Assembly: GCA_040905905.1 (NCBI GenBank)
Contig: JBBDQN010000003.1
Location: 1 to 59,628 of the forward strand
Direction: 5' to 3'
DNA: 59,628 nucleotides
From: JAICND01 sp040905905
Lineage (GTDB): Bacteria > Actinomycetota > Acidimicrobiia > Spongiisociales > ZC4RG35
A program made the translations under genes and the position numbers. How positions within the stretch are numbered: the stretch's first letter is position 1; each line of letters begins with the position of its first letter. Below the pieces are notes generated by a model, which saw nothing but the letters and a program-made list of their open reading frames with translations, was not told the DNA's origin and did no database searches. Shown in pieces: positions 6,645 through 15,073 of the stretch.

Positions 6645-7849
6645 GTGACAACTCCGGCCGGCCTGACCCTGGGCATGGTCAGGTGGACCTCGGTTCCCTC
6701 GCCCGGTTGGCTCTCCACCACTGCTACGCCACCATGTCGAATCATCCTTCCCGTTACCGAATCGGCCAGTCCACGACGATCGGAAGGGACCGTGGTTTTG
6801 TCGAAGCCCTGCCCCTGGTCGGTCACCCACACCTCCGCCGCACCTTCACCGACTTCCAGATAGACCGACATCCGTCCGGCCCCGCTGTGCTGGGCCGCAT
6901 TGATCATCGCCTCGGTGGCCGCCCCCACCAGCGCCCGGCCCCGATCATCGAGCGTGGCATCACCAACCCGGACAAGGTCGATTGCAACGTGGCGTTCATC
7001 TTCCACCCTGGCAACGGACGCTTCGAGAGCGGTGGAGAGGAGGTCTTCACCAGGCACCGGCGCCCGACCGTAGAGCCAGGCACGCAACTCTCTCTCCTGC
7101 GCTCGCGCCAAGGAGGCCATCATGCGCGGGTCCTCGTTGCGTTGGATCAGGGCCAGGGTCTGCAGAACCGAGTCGTGAAGATGGGCTGCCACCTCCGCCC
7201 TCTCCTCCTGGCGTACCCGTTCACGTCGTTCCCGCCCCAGATCCTGGGCCAGCCGCAGTATCCAGGGCCCAAAGGCGAGGAGCAGGCCGGTAACGGTCAC
7301 GGCGACGGCGAGCAATGAAAAGCCGATCTCGGCAACCGCCCCCACCGAGCTGAAGAGAATCCCGAGGCCCCCTAAGACGAGGACCATGCCGCCCACCAGT
7401 CGGAAAATCGAGAGACCACCGCTGCCGCCGGGGAGGATGATGCGGGCGAGAGTGGGCGAGTCCGATCGATCCCACAATGCCGCGAGGCCAAACGAAAGGG
7501 TTGCCACCACCGCCGTGGCGAATCCGTCCGGGACCAGACCTGCGCCCACCATGATCCACACCGCCGCCACGAAGACGACGGCCAGACCCAGCCGCTGTCG
7601 GGAATCGATCGTGCGGGCGGGACGGTCGTCCTCGATGTCGATGGTGAGATGCCAGATCACGGCGTAAAGGACAACACCGATGCCCCACATGGTGGCGGCG
7701 GTGGCAAAGGCCGCCCTCACATAACCATCGTTCACCCCGAGTCGATCAGCCACTCCGCCGGCCACCCCGGCTACCAACCGGCGTTGTCTCCGGCGAAACA
7801 GGCCCAGGCGTATCGCCCAATTCTCTGTCAAGGGGTCGGCGGTGGTCAT
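6641..7849 (-). CDS. PspC-domain sensor histidine kinase
   Basis: The 402-residue protein starts at ATG 7849. A PspC domain occupies about 18-70, including the typical RLVAGVAGGVADRLGV. It is followed by further hydrophobic segments (about 85-105, 110-125, 150-172, 175-200), giving a multi-pass sensor. A HisKA_3 domain follows with phospho-acceptor His in EVAAHLHDSV (about H225), then a HATPase with NAAQHSGAG (N box) and VTDQGQGF (G box). PspC-type kinases monitor membrane damage through the PspC segment. Partner regulator overlaps by 4 nt, and the target-like PspC/LiaF gene is divergent across 132 bp. Confidence 0.92.
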   Translation of the reverse strand: MTTADPLTENWAIRLGLFRRRQRRLVAGVAGGVADRLGVNDGYVRAAFATAATMWGIGVVLYAVIWHLTIDIEDDRPARTIDSRQRLGLAVVFVAAVWIMVGAGLVPDGFATAVVATLSFGLAALWDRSDSPTLARIILPGGSGGLSIFRLVGGMVLVLGGLGILFSSVGAVAEIGFSLLAVAVTVTGLLLAFGPWILRLAQDLGRERRERVRQEERAEVAAHLHDSVLQTLALIQRNEDPRMMASLARAQERELRAWLYGRAPVPGEDLLSTALEASVARVEDERHVAIDLVRVGDATLDDRGRALVGAATEAMINAAQHSGAGRMSVYLEVGEGAAEVWVTDQGQGFDKTTVPSDRRGLADSVTGRMIRHGGVAVVESQPGEGTEVHLTMPRVRPAGVVT

Positions 7850-7981
7850 TGCACCCCGATGTTGGCAGCGCCGGACACACAAGGGCAATGAGGGGCATCC
7901 CTGAAACCAACCCTTACCCTCCGGGTGCTCATGGGGACGTCCCCGATAGACATCCTGGCGCCGTTTCCGCACGATGTTCTC

Positions 7982-9253
7982 ATGGAAACGTCAACAAATC
8001 CCCCCTCCGACACCCCTGTCGGTGAAACGCCCGAGCCGGGTCAGTCCCAATCGACCAGATGGACCCGCCCCCCATCTGCCGAATTACGCCGTCCCACCGA
8101 GGGGCGGATGTTGGGCGGTGTCGCCGCCGGAATCGCCGACCGACTCGGGGTCGACCGCTGGATCGTCAGACTTGCGTTTGTGTTGCTCCTCATCGGCGGT
8201 GGTGCAGGGTTCCTGCTCTATATCGCAGGGTTTCTCCTGATCCCCGGCGAAGGTGAACCCGAGTCGATCGGGCAGAAGTGGGCCAACCAGGCCAACAGCA
8301 CTCAGCCGTGGGTCGGGATCCTGCTGATCCTCATCGCGGCCGGAGTCTTGTTCAGCAACTTCCCCTTCTTCGACGGAGGCCTGCTGTTCCCCACCGCTCT
8401 CCTCGTCGTCGGCATCTTGCTCTATAGGGGCGACCTGCCGGGGATCAACTGGAAGCCGCAACCTCGTCCGGAAAAGACAACCAACCTCGTAAACCAGGAG
8501 GAGACCAGCGTCTTCATGACCACCACCACCGAATCCCCCAGGACAGAGCCGGCCCGGCCGGTCATTTTCAAACCCCGTACCCCGCCGTCACCCTTGGGAC
8601 GGATCACCATCGGGGTCACCGTCATTGCCCTTGGACTGCTCGCCGTCCTCGACCGTATGTCATTGGCCGTCGATGCCGACCCGCGTAACTATCTGGCGCT
8701 GGCTATGGCAACCCTTGGCCTCGGAGTGTTGGTCGGAGCCTTCTATGGCAAAGCCCGCTGGCTGATTCCTATCGGCCTGCTCCTGATACCGCCCATGGTG
8801 GCTACGTCTGTGGCAGAGGCGGGGGTTGGGAGCTGGCAAAGCCCCCAGGTCGTTCGGCCCGAACAGTTCGCGGCGCTGGCGCCTTTCTACGAGCAGCCGC
8901 TCGGGGAGATGGTGGTCGACCTCACCGAACTGCCCTGGAACGGGGAGACGGTGGAGGTGAGAGCCGAGCTCGGAATCGGCAGGCTCGTACTGCTCGTCCC
9001 CGCCGGCGTAGCTATCGAAGCCTCTGGCGAAGTTGGCATCGGCGCCTTCAGTTCCATCAACTCCTCCGAGGGAGGGTTCGGCGTCGAAGACTCGGTATCC
9101 ATCGGAGGCAACGGGCGCGGAACCGTGATCGCCACGCTCGAAGTTGGCATCGGCGAGATCGAGATCGACCTCCAGGACCGTGAGCTCTTTGAGGGGGAAG
9201 CACCCAGGACCGATCCGGCCACTACAACCACATTTCAAGGAGAACGCTCATGA
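7982..9253 (+). CDS. PspC-LiaF-like membrane protein
   Basis: About 423 residues. A disordered Pro/Thr-rich N-terminus is followed by a PspC domain (EGRMLGGVAAGIADRLGVDRW, then two hydrophobic stretches) and further membrane helices (about 110-160 and 205-270). The C-terminal DUF2154/LiaF sheet has two related repeats, each with GIG near a run of valines (AELGIGRLVLLVPAGVAIEA; LEVGIGEIEIDL). LiaF-type proteins are membrane inhibitors or sensors of LiaSR-like kinases. The start at ATG 7982 is chosen because it places the PspC domain at normal distance; an ATG at 7931 is possible. It is divergent from the PspC kinase and overlaps the next gene. Confidence 0.85.
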   Translation: METSTNPPSDTPVGETPEPGQSQSTRWTRPPSAELRRPTEGRMLGGVAAGIADRLGVDRWIVRLAFVLLLIGGGAGFLLYIAGFLLIPGEGEPESIGQKWANQANSTQPWVGILLILIAAGVLFSNFPFFDGGLLFPTALLVVGILLYRGDLPGINWKPQPRPEKTTNLVNQEETSVFMTTTTESPRTEPARPVIFKPRTPPSPLGRITIGVTVIALGLLAVLDRMSLAVDADPRNYLALAMATLGLGVLVGAFYGKARWLIPIGLLLIPPMVATSVAEAGVGSWQSPQVVRPEQFAALAPFYEQPLGEMVVDLTELPWNGETVEVRAELGIGRLVLLVPAGVAIEASGEVGIGAFSSINSSEGGFGVEDSVSIGGNGRGTVIATLEVGIGEIEIDLQDRELFEGEAPRTDPATTTTFQGERS

Positions 9254-9492
9254 AACGACACCAATTGGACCCCTGGTCCCTCATAGGCGGCGCTTTTTTG
9301 GCCGGGCTTGGATTCCTGTTCCTACTCGCCCGCCAGCCCTTCGACATCACCGATGGTTTCCGCGAGCTGTTTGGATGGGCCTTCCCGGTCCTGGTCGTGC
9401 TGGCGGGGTTGGCCCTGATCGCCCCCGCAATTCGGCGGGCCCGTCCGGAGCCCGAGCCCCCACCGCCCCCGGATCCTTTCGAAGGAATCTGA
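9250..9492 (+). CDS. small two-helix membrane protein of the PspC module
   Basis: Eighty residues. Two hydrophobic helices (about 10-27 and 40-60) resemble LiaI/phage-shock small membrane proteins, followed by a Pro/Glu-rich cytoplasmic tail. ATG 9250 overlaps the stop of the LiaF-like gene (ATGA) and follows an AAGGAG box, so it is translated as part of that operon. Exact function unknown; a LiaI-like helper is the best guess from context. Confidence 0.8.
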   Translation: MKRHQLDPWSLIGGAFLAGLGFLFLLARQPFDITDGFRELFGWAFPVLVVLAGLALIAPAIRRARPEPEPPPPPDPFEGI

Positions 9493-9503
9493 CCCGCAGC
9501 GCT

Positions 9504-11048
9504 CTAACGACTGGCCCGGCTGATCATGTCCTGTTTCAGCCGGGCCAGTTGGCTGCTCAGGGATACGTGATAGACGTGGGGGTTGACCAGGCGCTGAACG
9601 CCCGGGTCAAGCCTCTCCAGATCGGCCAAACGACGTGCCTGGGCCATCACGATCTCATCGTGGGGAGTCGGCAGGTCCGAGGTGGAGACCGGTAGCGCCA
9701 GTTCTTCGAGTCCGCTCACCCTGTCTGCGGGGAGATGACGGACCACGCCGGGCTGATTGGGATGATGGAGCTCGAGGGGCGGTTGCGGCTCCTCTGACTC
9801 GAGTGCCAGCAGATCGGCGGTCGCCACTCCCCGCTGGTCGTACACACGCCAGGCGCGTTTGGCCCCCGGGTTCATGACCTTGGCAGGTGTGTCCGAGACT
9901 TTGATGGCCGGTTTCCACTCCCCCTGGTCCTCAACTGCCGCCAGCTTGTAGACCCCGTCGAGGTAAGGATCGCCTTGCGAGGTGGCGAGACGGGAGCCAA
10001 CCCCGTACACCAGGCGTTTGATCAGATGATCGCCATCGACCCCGTATCTGGGAGCCTCGTCAGCGATCTGTTCGAGGATCTGCCAGATGGTTATCTCATC
10101 GAGTTCGCTCGACAACACGATGATGGTTTCCGGGAACCCAGCCTTGTTGAGCATCTCCGCCGACCTCACCGCCAGATGCGCCAAGTCGCCCGAGTCGAGA
10201 CGCACCCCTACAGGTAGATGACCCTTCTCCCGGAGTTCTTCAAAGACTGTGATTGCATTGGGGAGCCCCGATTCAATCGTATCGATCGTGTCCACGAGCA
10301 GAAGGGTCTCATCCGGATAGACACCGGCGTAGGCACGAAACGCCCCTAACTCCCCCATCCCCAGGGCCATGAAAGCCTGCACCATCGAGTGGGCATGGGT
10401 TCCGCGAGGTAGAAAGCCCAACTCGTGGGAGCGTCCAACCAACGATGAACCACTGGCGCCCCCGATCAAAGCTCCGCGGACGACCGAATAGGCACCGGTT
10501 CCCTGCGCCCGGCGGGCCCCAAACTCGAGGACGGTGCCGCCCCGCGCTGCCTCCATCACCCGGGAGGCCTTGGTGGCAATGAGGGTTTCGAAGTTCAAGT
10601 GGTTGAGCAGAGCAGTCTCAACCAGTTGGGCGAGGATCAGAGGCCCCTCGACCACGGTAAGCGGGACACCGGGGTGCACGACCCGGCCCTCGGGGATCGC
10701 AGTGATCTTCAACGAGGAGAAATCACCATGGGCCCGGAGCCAATCGAGAAACTCTGCCGCGAACATGCGGCCACCCGTGACGGTCGGGTGTCGCGCCAGG
10801 ACATCAAGCTCGTCCTCATCGAATCGCGCGTTGTTCATCCAGTCGACAAACGTGCGAAGGCCAGCCGTGATGGCGTAACCCGCCTGATGGCCTCCGTAAT
10901 CGGGATAGCTGCGGAAGAAGTGCTCGAAACGTGCCTTGTGTTCGTGGAGGCCCTGGCGAAAGTAGAGCTGCGCCATGGTGAGCTGGTATTGATCAACTAG
11001 GAGGACGTCACCGGCCAGCCGGGTCGAGTCGGGATTCTGCACCCCCAT
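9504..11048 (-). CDS. pncB: nicotinate phosphoribosyltransferase
   Basis: The 514-residue enzyme joins nicotinate and PRPP in the NAD salvage (Preiss-Handler) pathway. Recognisable segments are the N-terminal LLVDQYQLTMAQLYF, VLEFGARRAQG (the phosphorylated-His region of the family), LLVDTIDT, GVRLDSGDL with the catalytic-site Asp/Ser, and VYGVGSRLAT. The ATG at 11048 is chosen because the family begins a few residues before the DQYQLTMA segment; longer in-frame starts add unrelated sequence. It stands alone between the PspC module and the ankyrin/MarR pair. Confidence 0.95.
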   Translation of the reverse strand: MGVQNPDSTRLAGDVLLVDQYQLTMAQLYFRQGLHEHKARFEHFFRSYPDYGGHQAGYAITAGLRTFVDWMNNARFDEDELDVLARHPTVTGGRMFAAEFLDWLRAHGDFSSLKITAIPEGRVVHPGVPLTVVEGPLILAQLVETALLNHLNFETLIATKASRVMEAARGGTVLEFGARRAQGTGAYSVVRGALIGGASGSSLVGRSHELGFLPRGTHAHSMVQAFMALGMGELGAFRAYAGVYPDETLLLVDTIDTIESGLPNAITVFEELREKGHLPVGVRLDSGDLAHLAVRSAEMLNKAGFPETIIVLSSELDEITIWQILEQIADEAPRYGVDGDHLIKRLVYGVGSRLATSQGDPYLDGVYKLAAVEDQGEWKPAIKVSDTPAKVMNPGAKRAWRVYDQRGVATADLLALESEEPQPPLELHHPNQPGVVRHLPADRVSGLEELALPVSTSDLPTPHDEIVMAQARRLADLERLDPGVQRLVNPHVYHVSLSSQLARLKQDMISRASR

Positions 11049-11070
11049 ATCTAACCTCGTCTGATGCCGG

Positions 11071-11724
11071 TCATGCGAGGAGACCGGCCATCTCGGCGTG
11101 ACCGGCCGTTCGGGCGTGGTCGGCGGCGGACCGGCCCTCATCGTCCCTAAGCGAGCGATCGGCCCCATGAGCGAGCAGCAGACGGGCGACCTCGGTGTCC
11201 CCGTTTTGGGCTGCCGACATGAGCGGCGTGAACCCACCGGATTGGCGCTCGTTGACGGCGGCGCCGGCCATCACCAACGCTTCAGTGGATGCGAGCCTCA
11301 CTTCGGCCCTGATCCCGGCGACGGCGGCATGAATCGGTTGGTTGTCTAGAGCATTGGTGGTGCGGGTGAGGACGTTGGCGCCGGCGTTGATCAGGAAGGT
11401 GGCGATATCGGGCCAACCGAAGAAGACGGCGAGATGCAAACCGGTGAATCCGTCCGGTGAGTAGGCGGTGCTCATTTCTGGCATATTGGCGAGAATCGCA
11501 TGAACCCGTTCGGCGTCACCGACGATGCATGCTTCCCAAAAGTCGAGATCGGCCGCGAGCGGGCGCAGGTACTCGACGATCTCGGTCTGTCCCCAATAGG
11601 CGGCCACCACCAACGGAGACAGTGCCTCAGCACTCTTGGCCCTGATGGCATTGGGGTCGGAGGCAACGATCTCCTGCACGGCTGCGAGCTCGCCAGCCTG
11701 GATCAGTTCGAAGATTTCCGACAA
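11071..11724 (-). CDS. ankyrin-repeat protein
   Basis: A 217-residue cytosolic protein made of ankyrin repeats. Recognisable units include TGLHLAVFFGWPDIATFLI, QPIHAAVAGI, TPLMSAAQNGDTEVARLLL and SAADHARTAGHAEMAGLL, each with the helix-turn-helix consensus. Ankyrin stacks bind other proteins. The start is set to TTG at 11724 because GAGGAG lies 5-6 nt upstream, and no ATG is found in reasonable position. It is divergent from a MarR regulator, with an AT-rich palindrome between them, and is probably that regulator's target. No partner can be named. Confidence 0.8.
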   Translation of the reverse strand: MSEIFELIQAGELAAVQEIVASDPNAIRAKSAEALSPLVVAAYWGQTEIVEYLRPLAADLDFWEACIVGDAERVHAILANMPEMSTAYSPDGFTGLHLAVFFGWPDIATFLINAGANVLTRTTNALDNQPIHAAVAGIRAEVRLASTEALVMAGAAVNERQSGGFTPLMSAAQNGDTEVARLLLAHGADRSLRDDEGRSAADHARTAGHAEMAGLLA

Positions 11725-11749
11725 GGCGACTCCTCTGTTGTGGTTATGT

Positions 11750-11762
11750 TTAGCATAGCTAA
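11750..11762. promoter_or_regulatory. candidate MarR operator between the divergent genes
   Basis: TTAGC and GCTAA form a perfect inverted repeat around ATA in a 43-bp intergenic space (11725-11766) that is unusually AT-rich for this genome. MarR proteins usually bind such short palindromes over their own promoters. Binding is inferred, not shown. Confidence 0.5.
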
Positions 11763-11766
11763 TTAT

Positions 11767-12189
11767 ATGACCGCAATTCGAGACTTGGCTGACCAGATCA
11801 CCGAGACCGCAATGCGTCTCCAACGTCGATCGCGCCAGGAAGCCTCGGTGCACGGGCTGACCGGTGGTCGCCTGGCGGCCTTGTCACGCGTCGTTGGCGA
11901 GAGGCGAACGTCGTTGACCGCGCTCGCCGCCACCGAAGGCGTCAGCCCGGCAACCATGGCCCGAATCGTCGACTGGTTAGAAAAAGGCAAGCTCGTGGTA
12001 CGCATACCCTCCACCGAGGACCGGCGACACGTGTGGATCGTCCCCACGATTCTGGGGCATTCGCTGGCCGCAGGATCCGACCGGAGACGATCGTCATGGC
12101 TGGAGTCGTTCCTTTCCAATCTCTCCGATCGCGACAGAGCGACGGTTGCCCGGGCCATGGCGCTCCTCGAACCTGCTACGGAACGGTGA
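11767..12189 (+). CDS. MarR-family transcriptional regulator
   Basis: A 140-residue winged-helix protein. The recognition region is TSLTALAATEGVSPATMARI, and the wing has EDRRHVWIV (D-x-R-x family motif) after IPST. The N-terminal helix and the C-terminal helix form the dimer. The ATG at 11767 lies directly after the AT-rich palindrome at 11750-11762 and lacks a Shine-Dalgarno, so the mRNA is probably near-leaderless. It likely represses itself and the divergent ankyrin gene. The ligand is unknown. Confidence 0.85.
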   Translation: MTAIRDLADQITETAMRLQRRSRQEASVHGLTGGRLAALSRVVGERRTSLTALAATEGVSPATMARIVDWLEKGKLVVRIPSTEDRRHVWIVPTILGHSLAAGSDRRRSSWLESFLSNLSDRDRATVARAMALLEPATER

Positions 12190-12633
12190 CTGGGCGAGCT
12201 TCGGCATGGCGCGCCAACCAGGCGAGGCTGAACACGATCCCCAATAACGAGCCGGCAAGGGTTGTGATCAATCCTGGCCCGTATCCCGGGACCAGGTTGA
12301 AGTCGTCGGGGAGTTTACGCACCGGATCCGGGGAAAGTTGGAGCCACGCCGACCACGTCATCCCGAACACCCAGAGGAAGACCGCGAACAGGGCGAGCTT
12401 GGGAGCTGGCCGTCTCTCTTGCTTGCAGCCAGGACGACGAGTAGCACCAGAGCACCGAGCACAAACGTAACCTCACCGTCGAACGACGAACCGCTGCGGC
12501 CGACGACTTCGCGCGGTTCGCCGGGTACCGCCAGCATCGGCCTGCCGTACGCCCACGGCAGGTAAGCCCCCGCCATCACTAGGACGCCAGCCAGGGCAAC
12601 CCAAAGCGCATGTGTTCTGAGATACTGCAACAT
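12176..12633 (-). pseudogene. frameshifted small membrane protein
   Basis: The minus strand first reads a 91-codon frame beginning MLQYLRTHALWVALAGVLVM with helices ending ALVLLVVLAASK. Near 12400 a one-base shift moves the sensible reading to KLALFAVFLWVFGMTWSAW, which continues through another helix pair to VTVP at 12176. Joined, the two parts give a plausible four-helix protein of about 150 residues. Either the gene is broken or a base is miscalled in the run of C/G near 12400. Family not recognised. The 3' end overlaps the MarR gene stop. Confidence 0.55.
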
Positions 12634-12688
12634 CGAAGTCGATCCGGCATCGAGGCTACCCCTTGGTAGCCCCCTGATCGAGCCCCGA

Positions 12689-12889
12689 TCAGTCTTCTGG
12701 GTTGAGCCTGGCAGCGACGGCGATGGCTTCCACCATGTTGACCTGCCCGAAACATTTTTCGCCTACGAAGAACGTGACTGGTGCCGTGAACTCAAGGCGC
12801 TTGAGATTGGCGATTGCCGGCAGATTCCAGGGAAATTCGTCTGGTTCGGTCTGGCTCTTATCTAACTCGATCCACCGAAGCGGAATCAT
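12689..12889 (-). pseudogene. remnant of an AAA ATPase with a ruined Walker A
   Basis: The 66 residues match the start of a family of predicted AAA ATPases. Those typically read WNLPAI..L..LEF..PVTFFVGENGSGKST followed by LLEAIAVAA. Here the first part is intact (FPWNLPAIANLKRLEF, PVTFFVGE), but the P-loop reads KCFGQVN instead of NGSGKST. The tail MVEAIAVAARLNPED then stops where the family has more than 150 further residues. The protein cannot bind ATP in the usual way and lacks Walker B. It is most likely a degenerate gene fragment. Confidence 0.6.
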
Positions 12890-12990
12890 CGAAGAAAGAT
12901 ACTCCCCGGTCTAGCAGCGGCGCGGTCTGAGAATTTTTTCGTTGTTTGGTGTTCTTGGGGGTTGTTTTGTCATGGGTGGGATGTATCTTT

Positions 12991-13002
12991 GAACATATGT
13001 TC
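12991..13002. promoter_or_regulatory. LexA/SOS box over the start codon of the 13E12 gene
   Basis: GAACATATGTTC is a perfect 12-bp palindrome matching the Gram-positive/actinobacterial LexA consensus GAAC-N4-GTTC. The ATG start (12997) lies at its centre and a TATCTT -10 box (12984-12989) just before it, so LexA bound here would block the start of transcription. Members of the 13E12 family in Mycobacterium tuberculosis are known SOS genes. Confidence 0.75.
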
Positions 13003-14115
13003 GGTGACCTGGCAGAACGGATCGACAACCTCGAAACCGAACTGGTAACCCTCGAAGAGGAGGTAAGCCGGATCCGGTCCCGCCAGGTCGAAATCCTCAC
13101 CCAGTTGGATACCCATCAGGTCTATCTGACCGATGGGGATCGGGGGATGGAAGACTGGGTGGCTTCCCGGTTGGATCTGTCTCGTCCTACCGCCCACCGG
13201 TTGATGACTCTCACCCACACCACCGACCCCTGGCATTTGGAACAGTTGGCGGCGGGCCGGTGGGGGTTGGACCGGGCGGCGTTCCTGGTCAAACTGGCCG
13301 CCACCGGCGCTTCCCCTGACCTTGTCCGTGAAGCGGCCACCGAGTATTCGTTGGGAAGGTTGTGGGGTCTGGTCGAACAGCGCCGCCGCATCGACCCTGT
13401 CACCGAACAGGCGTCGTTCGAATCCCGCTATCTGGTGATCCAACCGTCGTTGGACGAGTCGATGTTCCGGCTGTGGGGACAACTCGCCGGGATCGACGGT
13501 CAGTTAGTCGATAAGGCGCTCCGAGAGAAAGCCGGAACCTTCCCAGTCATTCCCGACCAGACCCAAGGCCAGGTACTGGCCGATGCTCTCACCGCCGTCT
13601 GTGCCGACTCCCTCACCGGCGGGTCAGAAGACCACCCCGGCCGGACCGTGACCGTGGCGGAAGTGTTCGTCGACGCCAACCTAGCCGCCCCTACCTTCGG
13701 GGAAGCCGGCGTCACCACTTCTAGTGGGCTCCGGGTGGGACCCGCCACTTTGTCCGAGATTCTCTGTGAGGGCCGCATCCGGGTCGTCTGGACCGACGGG
13801 GATAAGGGTCCGATCGCCAACACCCATCTCACCGAGGCCATCCCCCCTGCTATCAGGACCTGGGTCTTCCACCGCGATCAGGGTCAATGCTCGATCGAAG
13901 GGTGCCGCAGCCGCTACCGGCTCCAAATCCACCACATCCACCAACGACACAACGGTGGCAACCACGATCCCTCAAACCTCATAAGCCTGTGCTGGTACCA
14001 CCATCACATTGCTATCCACCAACTCGGCATGACCATCGACCCCAACTCCCCCATCCACCGAAGACGACTAGTCGGTCAAGGTTCTCTACTCGGACGAGCC
14101 CCTCCCATCACATAA
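12997..14115 (+). CDS. 13E12-repeat family protein: DUF222 plus HNH endonuclease
   Basis: A 372-residue protein. The N-terminus is a coiled coil (about 1-35, MFGDLAERIDNLETELVTLE). A DUF222 region follows with DWVASRLDLSRPTAHRL. The C-terminal HNH nuclease contains CSIEGCRSRY, IHHIHQRHNGGNHDPSNL and LCWYHHHIAIH, with zinc-type CxxC and the H-N-H triad. The family (REP13E12) is highly amplified in actinobacteria and linked to mobile DNA; its role is unclear. ATG 12997 is preferred because it sits 7 nt after a TATCTT -10 box, giving a leaderless mRNA, and within a LexA palindrome. Confidence 0.88.
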   Translation: MFGDLAERIDNLETELVTLEEEVSRIRSRQVEILTQLDTHQVYLTDGDRGMEDWVASRLDLSRPTAHRLMTLTHTTDPWHLEQLAAGRWGLDRAAFLVKLAATGASPDLVREAATEYSLGRLWGLVEQRRRIDPVTEQASFESRYLVIQPSLDESMFRLWGQLAGIDGQLVDKALREKAGTFPVIPDQTQGQVLADALTAVCADSLTGGSEDHPGRTVTVAEVFVDANLAAPTFGEAGVTTSSGLRVGPATLSEILCEGRIRVVWTDGDKGPIANTHLTEAIPPAIRTWVFHRDQGQCSIEGCRSRYRLQIHHIHQRHNGGNHDPSNLISLCWYHHHIAIHQLGMTIDPNSPIHRRRLVGQGSLLGRAPPIT

Positions 14116-14235
14116 CTGAGTATCGGCCTTTGATATGGCGACCAACCACCGGACCACCCCGACCGCTACCCACCGGTTCCAGCATCGTCAACCACCTAAC
14201 CGCCACTCTTACTCACTCGTCAGTGTGATTAGTTC

Positions 14236-14589
14236 GTGGTGATCGTCGATGAAGTCCGCTCCTTCGCAATGACCCTGCCCCGCACCATCGAGGTCCTGGT
14301 CCATGACCGGGTGAAGTTCCGGGTCGGGCAGATCGTCTATGTCTCGTTCTCGCGTGACGAGACGGTAATGGGGTTCGGTTTTCCCAAGGAAGAACGCGAG
14401 GCACTCATACAGTCCGATCCTGACAAGTTCCTAATGCCGGTCCAGTCAGACATGCGGTACAACTGGGTCCAGGTTCGCCTCGATGCGATCGACCACGCAG
14501 AGATGCGCGAGCTCGTCCTTGATGCTTGGCGGATGGTCGTGCCGAAGCGAGTGGCAGCCGCCTATGACGAAACGACTGGCAGCGCGTAG
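14236..14589 (+). CDS. MmcQ/YjbR-family protein
   Basis: About 117 residues with the YjbR (DUF419) pattern: an N-terminal helix leading to LPRTIEVLVHDRVKFRVG, then the beta strands VYVSFSRDETVMGFGFP, then W-V-x-V at NWVQVRLDAIDHAEMRELV and the final helix LVLDAWRMVVPKRVAAAY. The fold binds DNA in some homologs, but most have no known function. The start is GTG 14236 or a second GTG one codon later. It is followed by a small lipoprotein gene 10 nt downstream. Confidence 0.8.
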   Translation: MVIVDEVRSFAMTLPRTIEVLVHDRVKFRVGQIVYVSFSRDETVMGFGFPKEEREALIQSDPDKFLMPVQSDMRYNWVQVRLDAIDHAEMRELVLDAWRMVVPKRVAAAYDETTGSA

Positions 14590-14599
14590 GCTGCCACCA

Positions 14600-15073
14600 A
14601 TGGGGAGATCACGCCGCGTGACCATCGCCCTGCTGTCGCTGCTGATGGCGTGCGGACCGGTCGAGTTGCTCGACCTGGACCTCCAAACCGAAGCTCAGCT
14701 CCAGGCACTAGCGATAGCAGCTGCTTGCCGCGAGGCGGCCTGTGGTGACCGTCCGGTGCTGGTGCCCCGCGACACTTCACAGGACCTACGCCAGGCCCTT
14801 GCCGCTTCCCTCCCCAACGAGATCCGATACTTCGACGACTTGTTTGCCGAGGCGTTGCTCGGCCCGGATGGTTTCTATCTGGACGGCGCTACGGCAGCGG
14901 TTACATCGGCGCCCTATGAACTGGGTGAAAAGGCCATAGGCGTCGATATCTGGACCCACAAAGCTCAGTTGCACGGCATGCGAAAGACCTACCTATTCCT
15001 TTGGGACGGGACGGCCTGGACCGAAACCACCGCCGACGAAGTCGGCGTCACCCTCACCACGTCGGTGTCTTAG
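14600..15073 (+). CDS. small lipoprotein, unknown function
   Basis: A 157-residue protein starting at ATG 14600. Basic N-terminus, hydrophobic run and a lipobox LLMAC (Cys at about 18) mark it as a lipoprotein. The mature part is acidic to neutral, with a Cys pair (AACREAACG) and a C-terminal beta segment containing TYLFLWDGTAWTETT, typical of secreted proteins that end in a single strand-rich motif. No family recognised. It is probably co-transcribed with the YjbR gene and its stop overlaps the stop of the converging xdhC-YHS gene. Confidence 0.65.
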   Translation: MGRSRRVTIALLSLLMACGPVELLDLDLQTEAQLQALAIAAACREAACGDRPVLVPRDTSQDLRQALAASLPNEIRYFDDLFAEALLGPDGFYLDGATAAVTSAPYELGEKAIGVDIWTHKAQLHGMRKTYLFLWDGTAWTETTADEVGVTLTTSVS

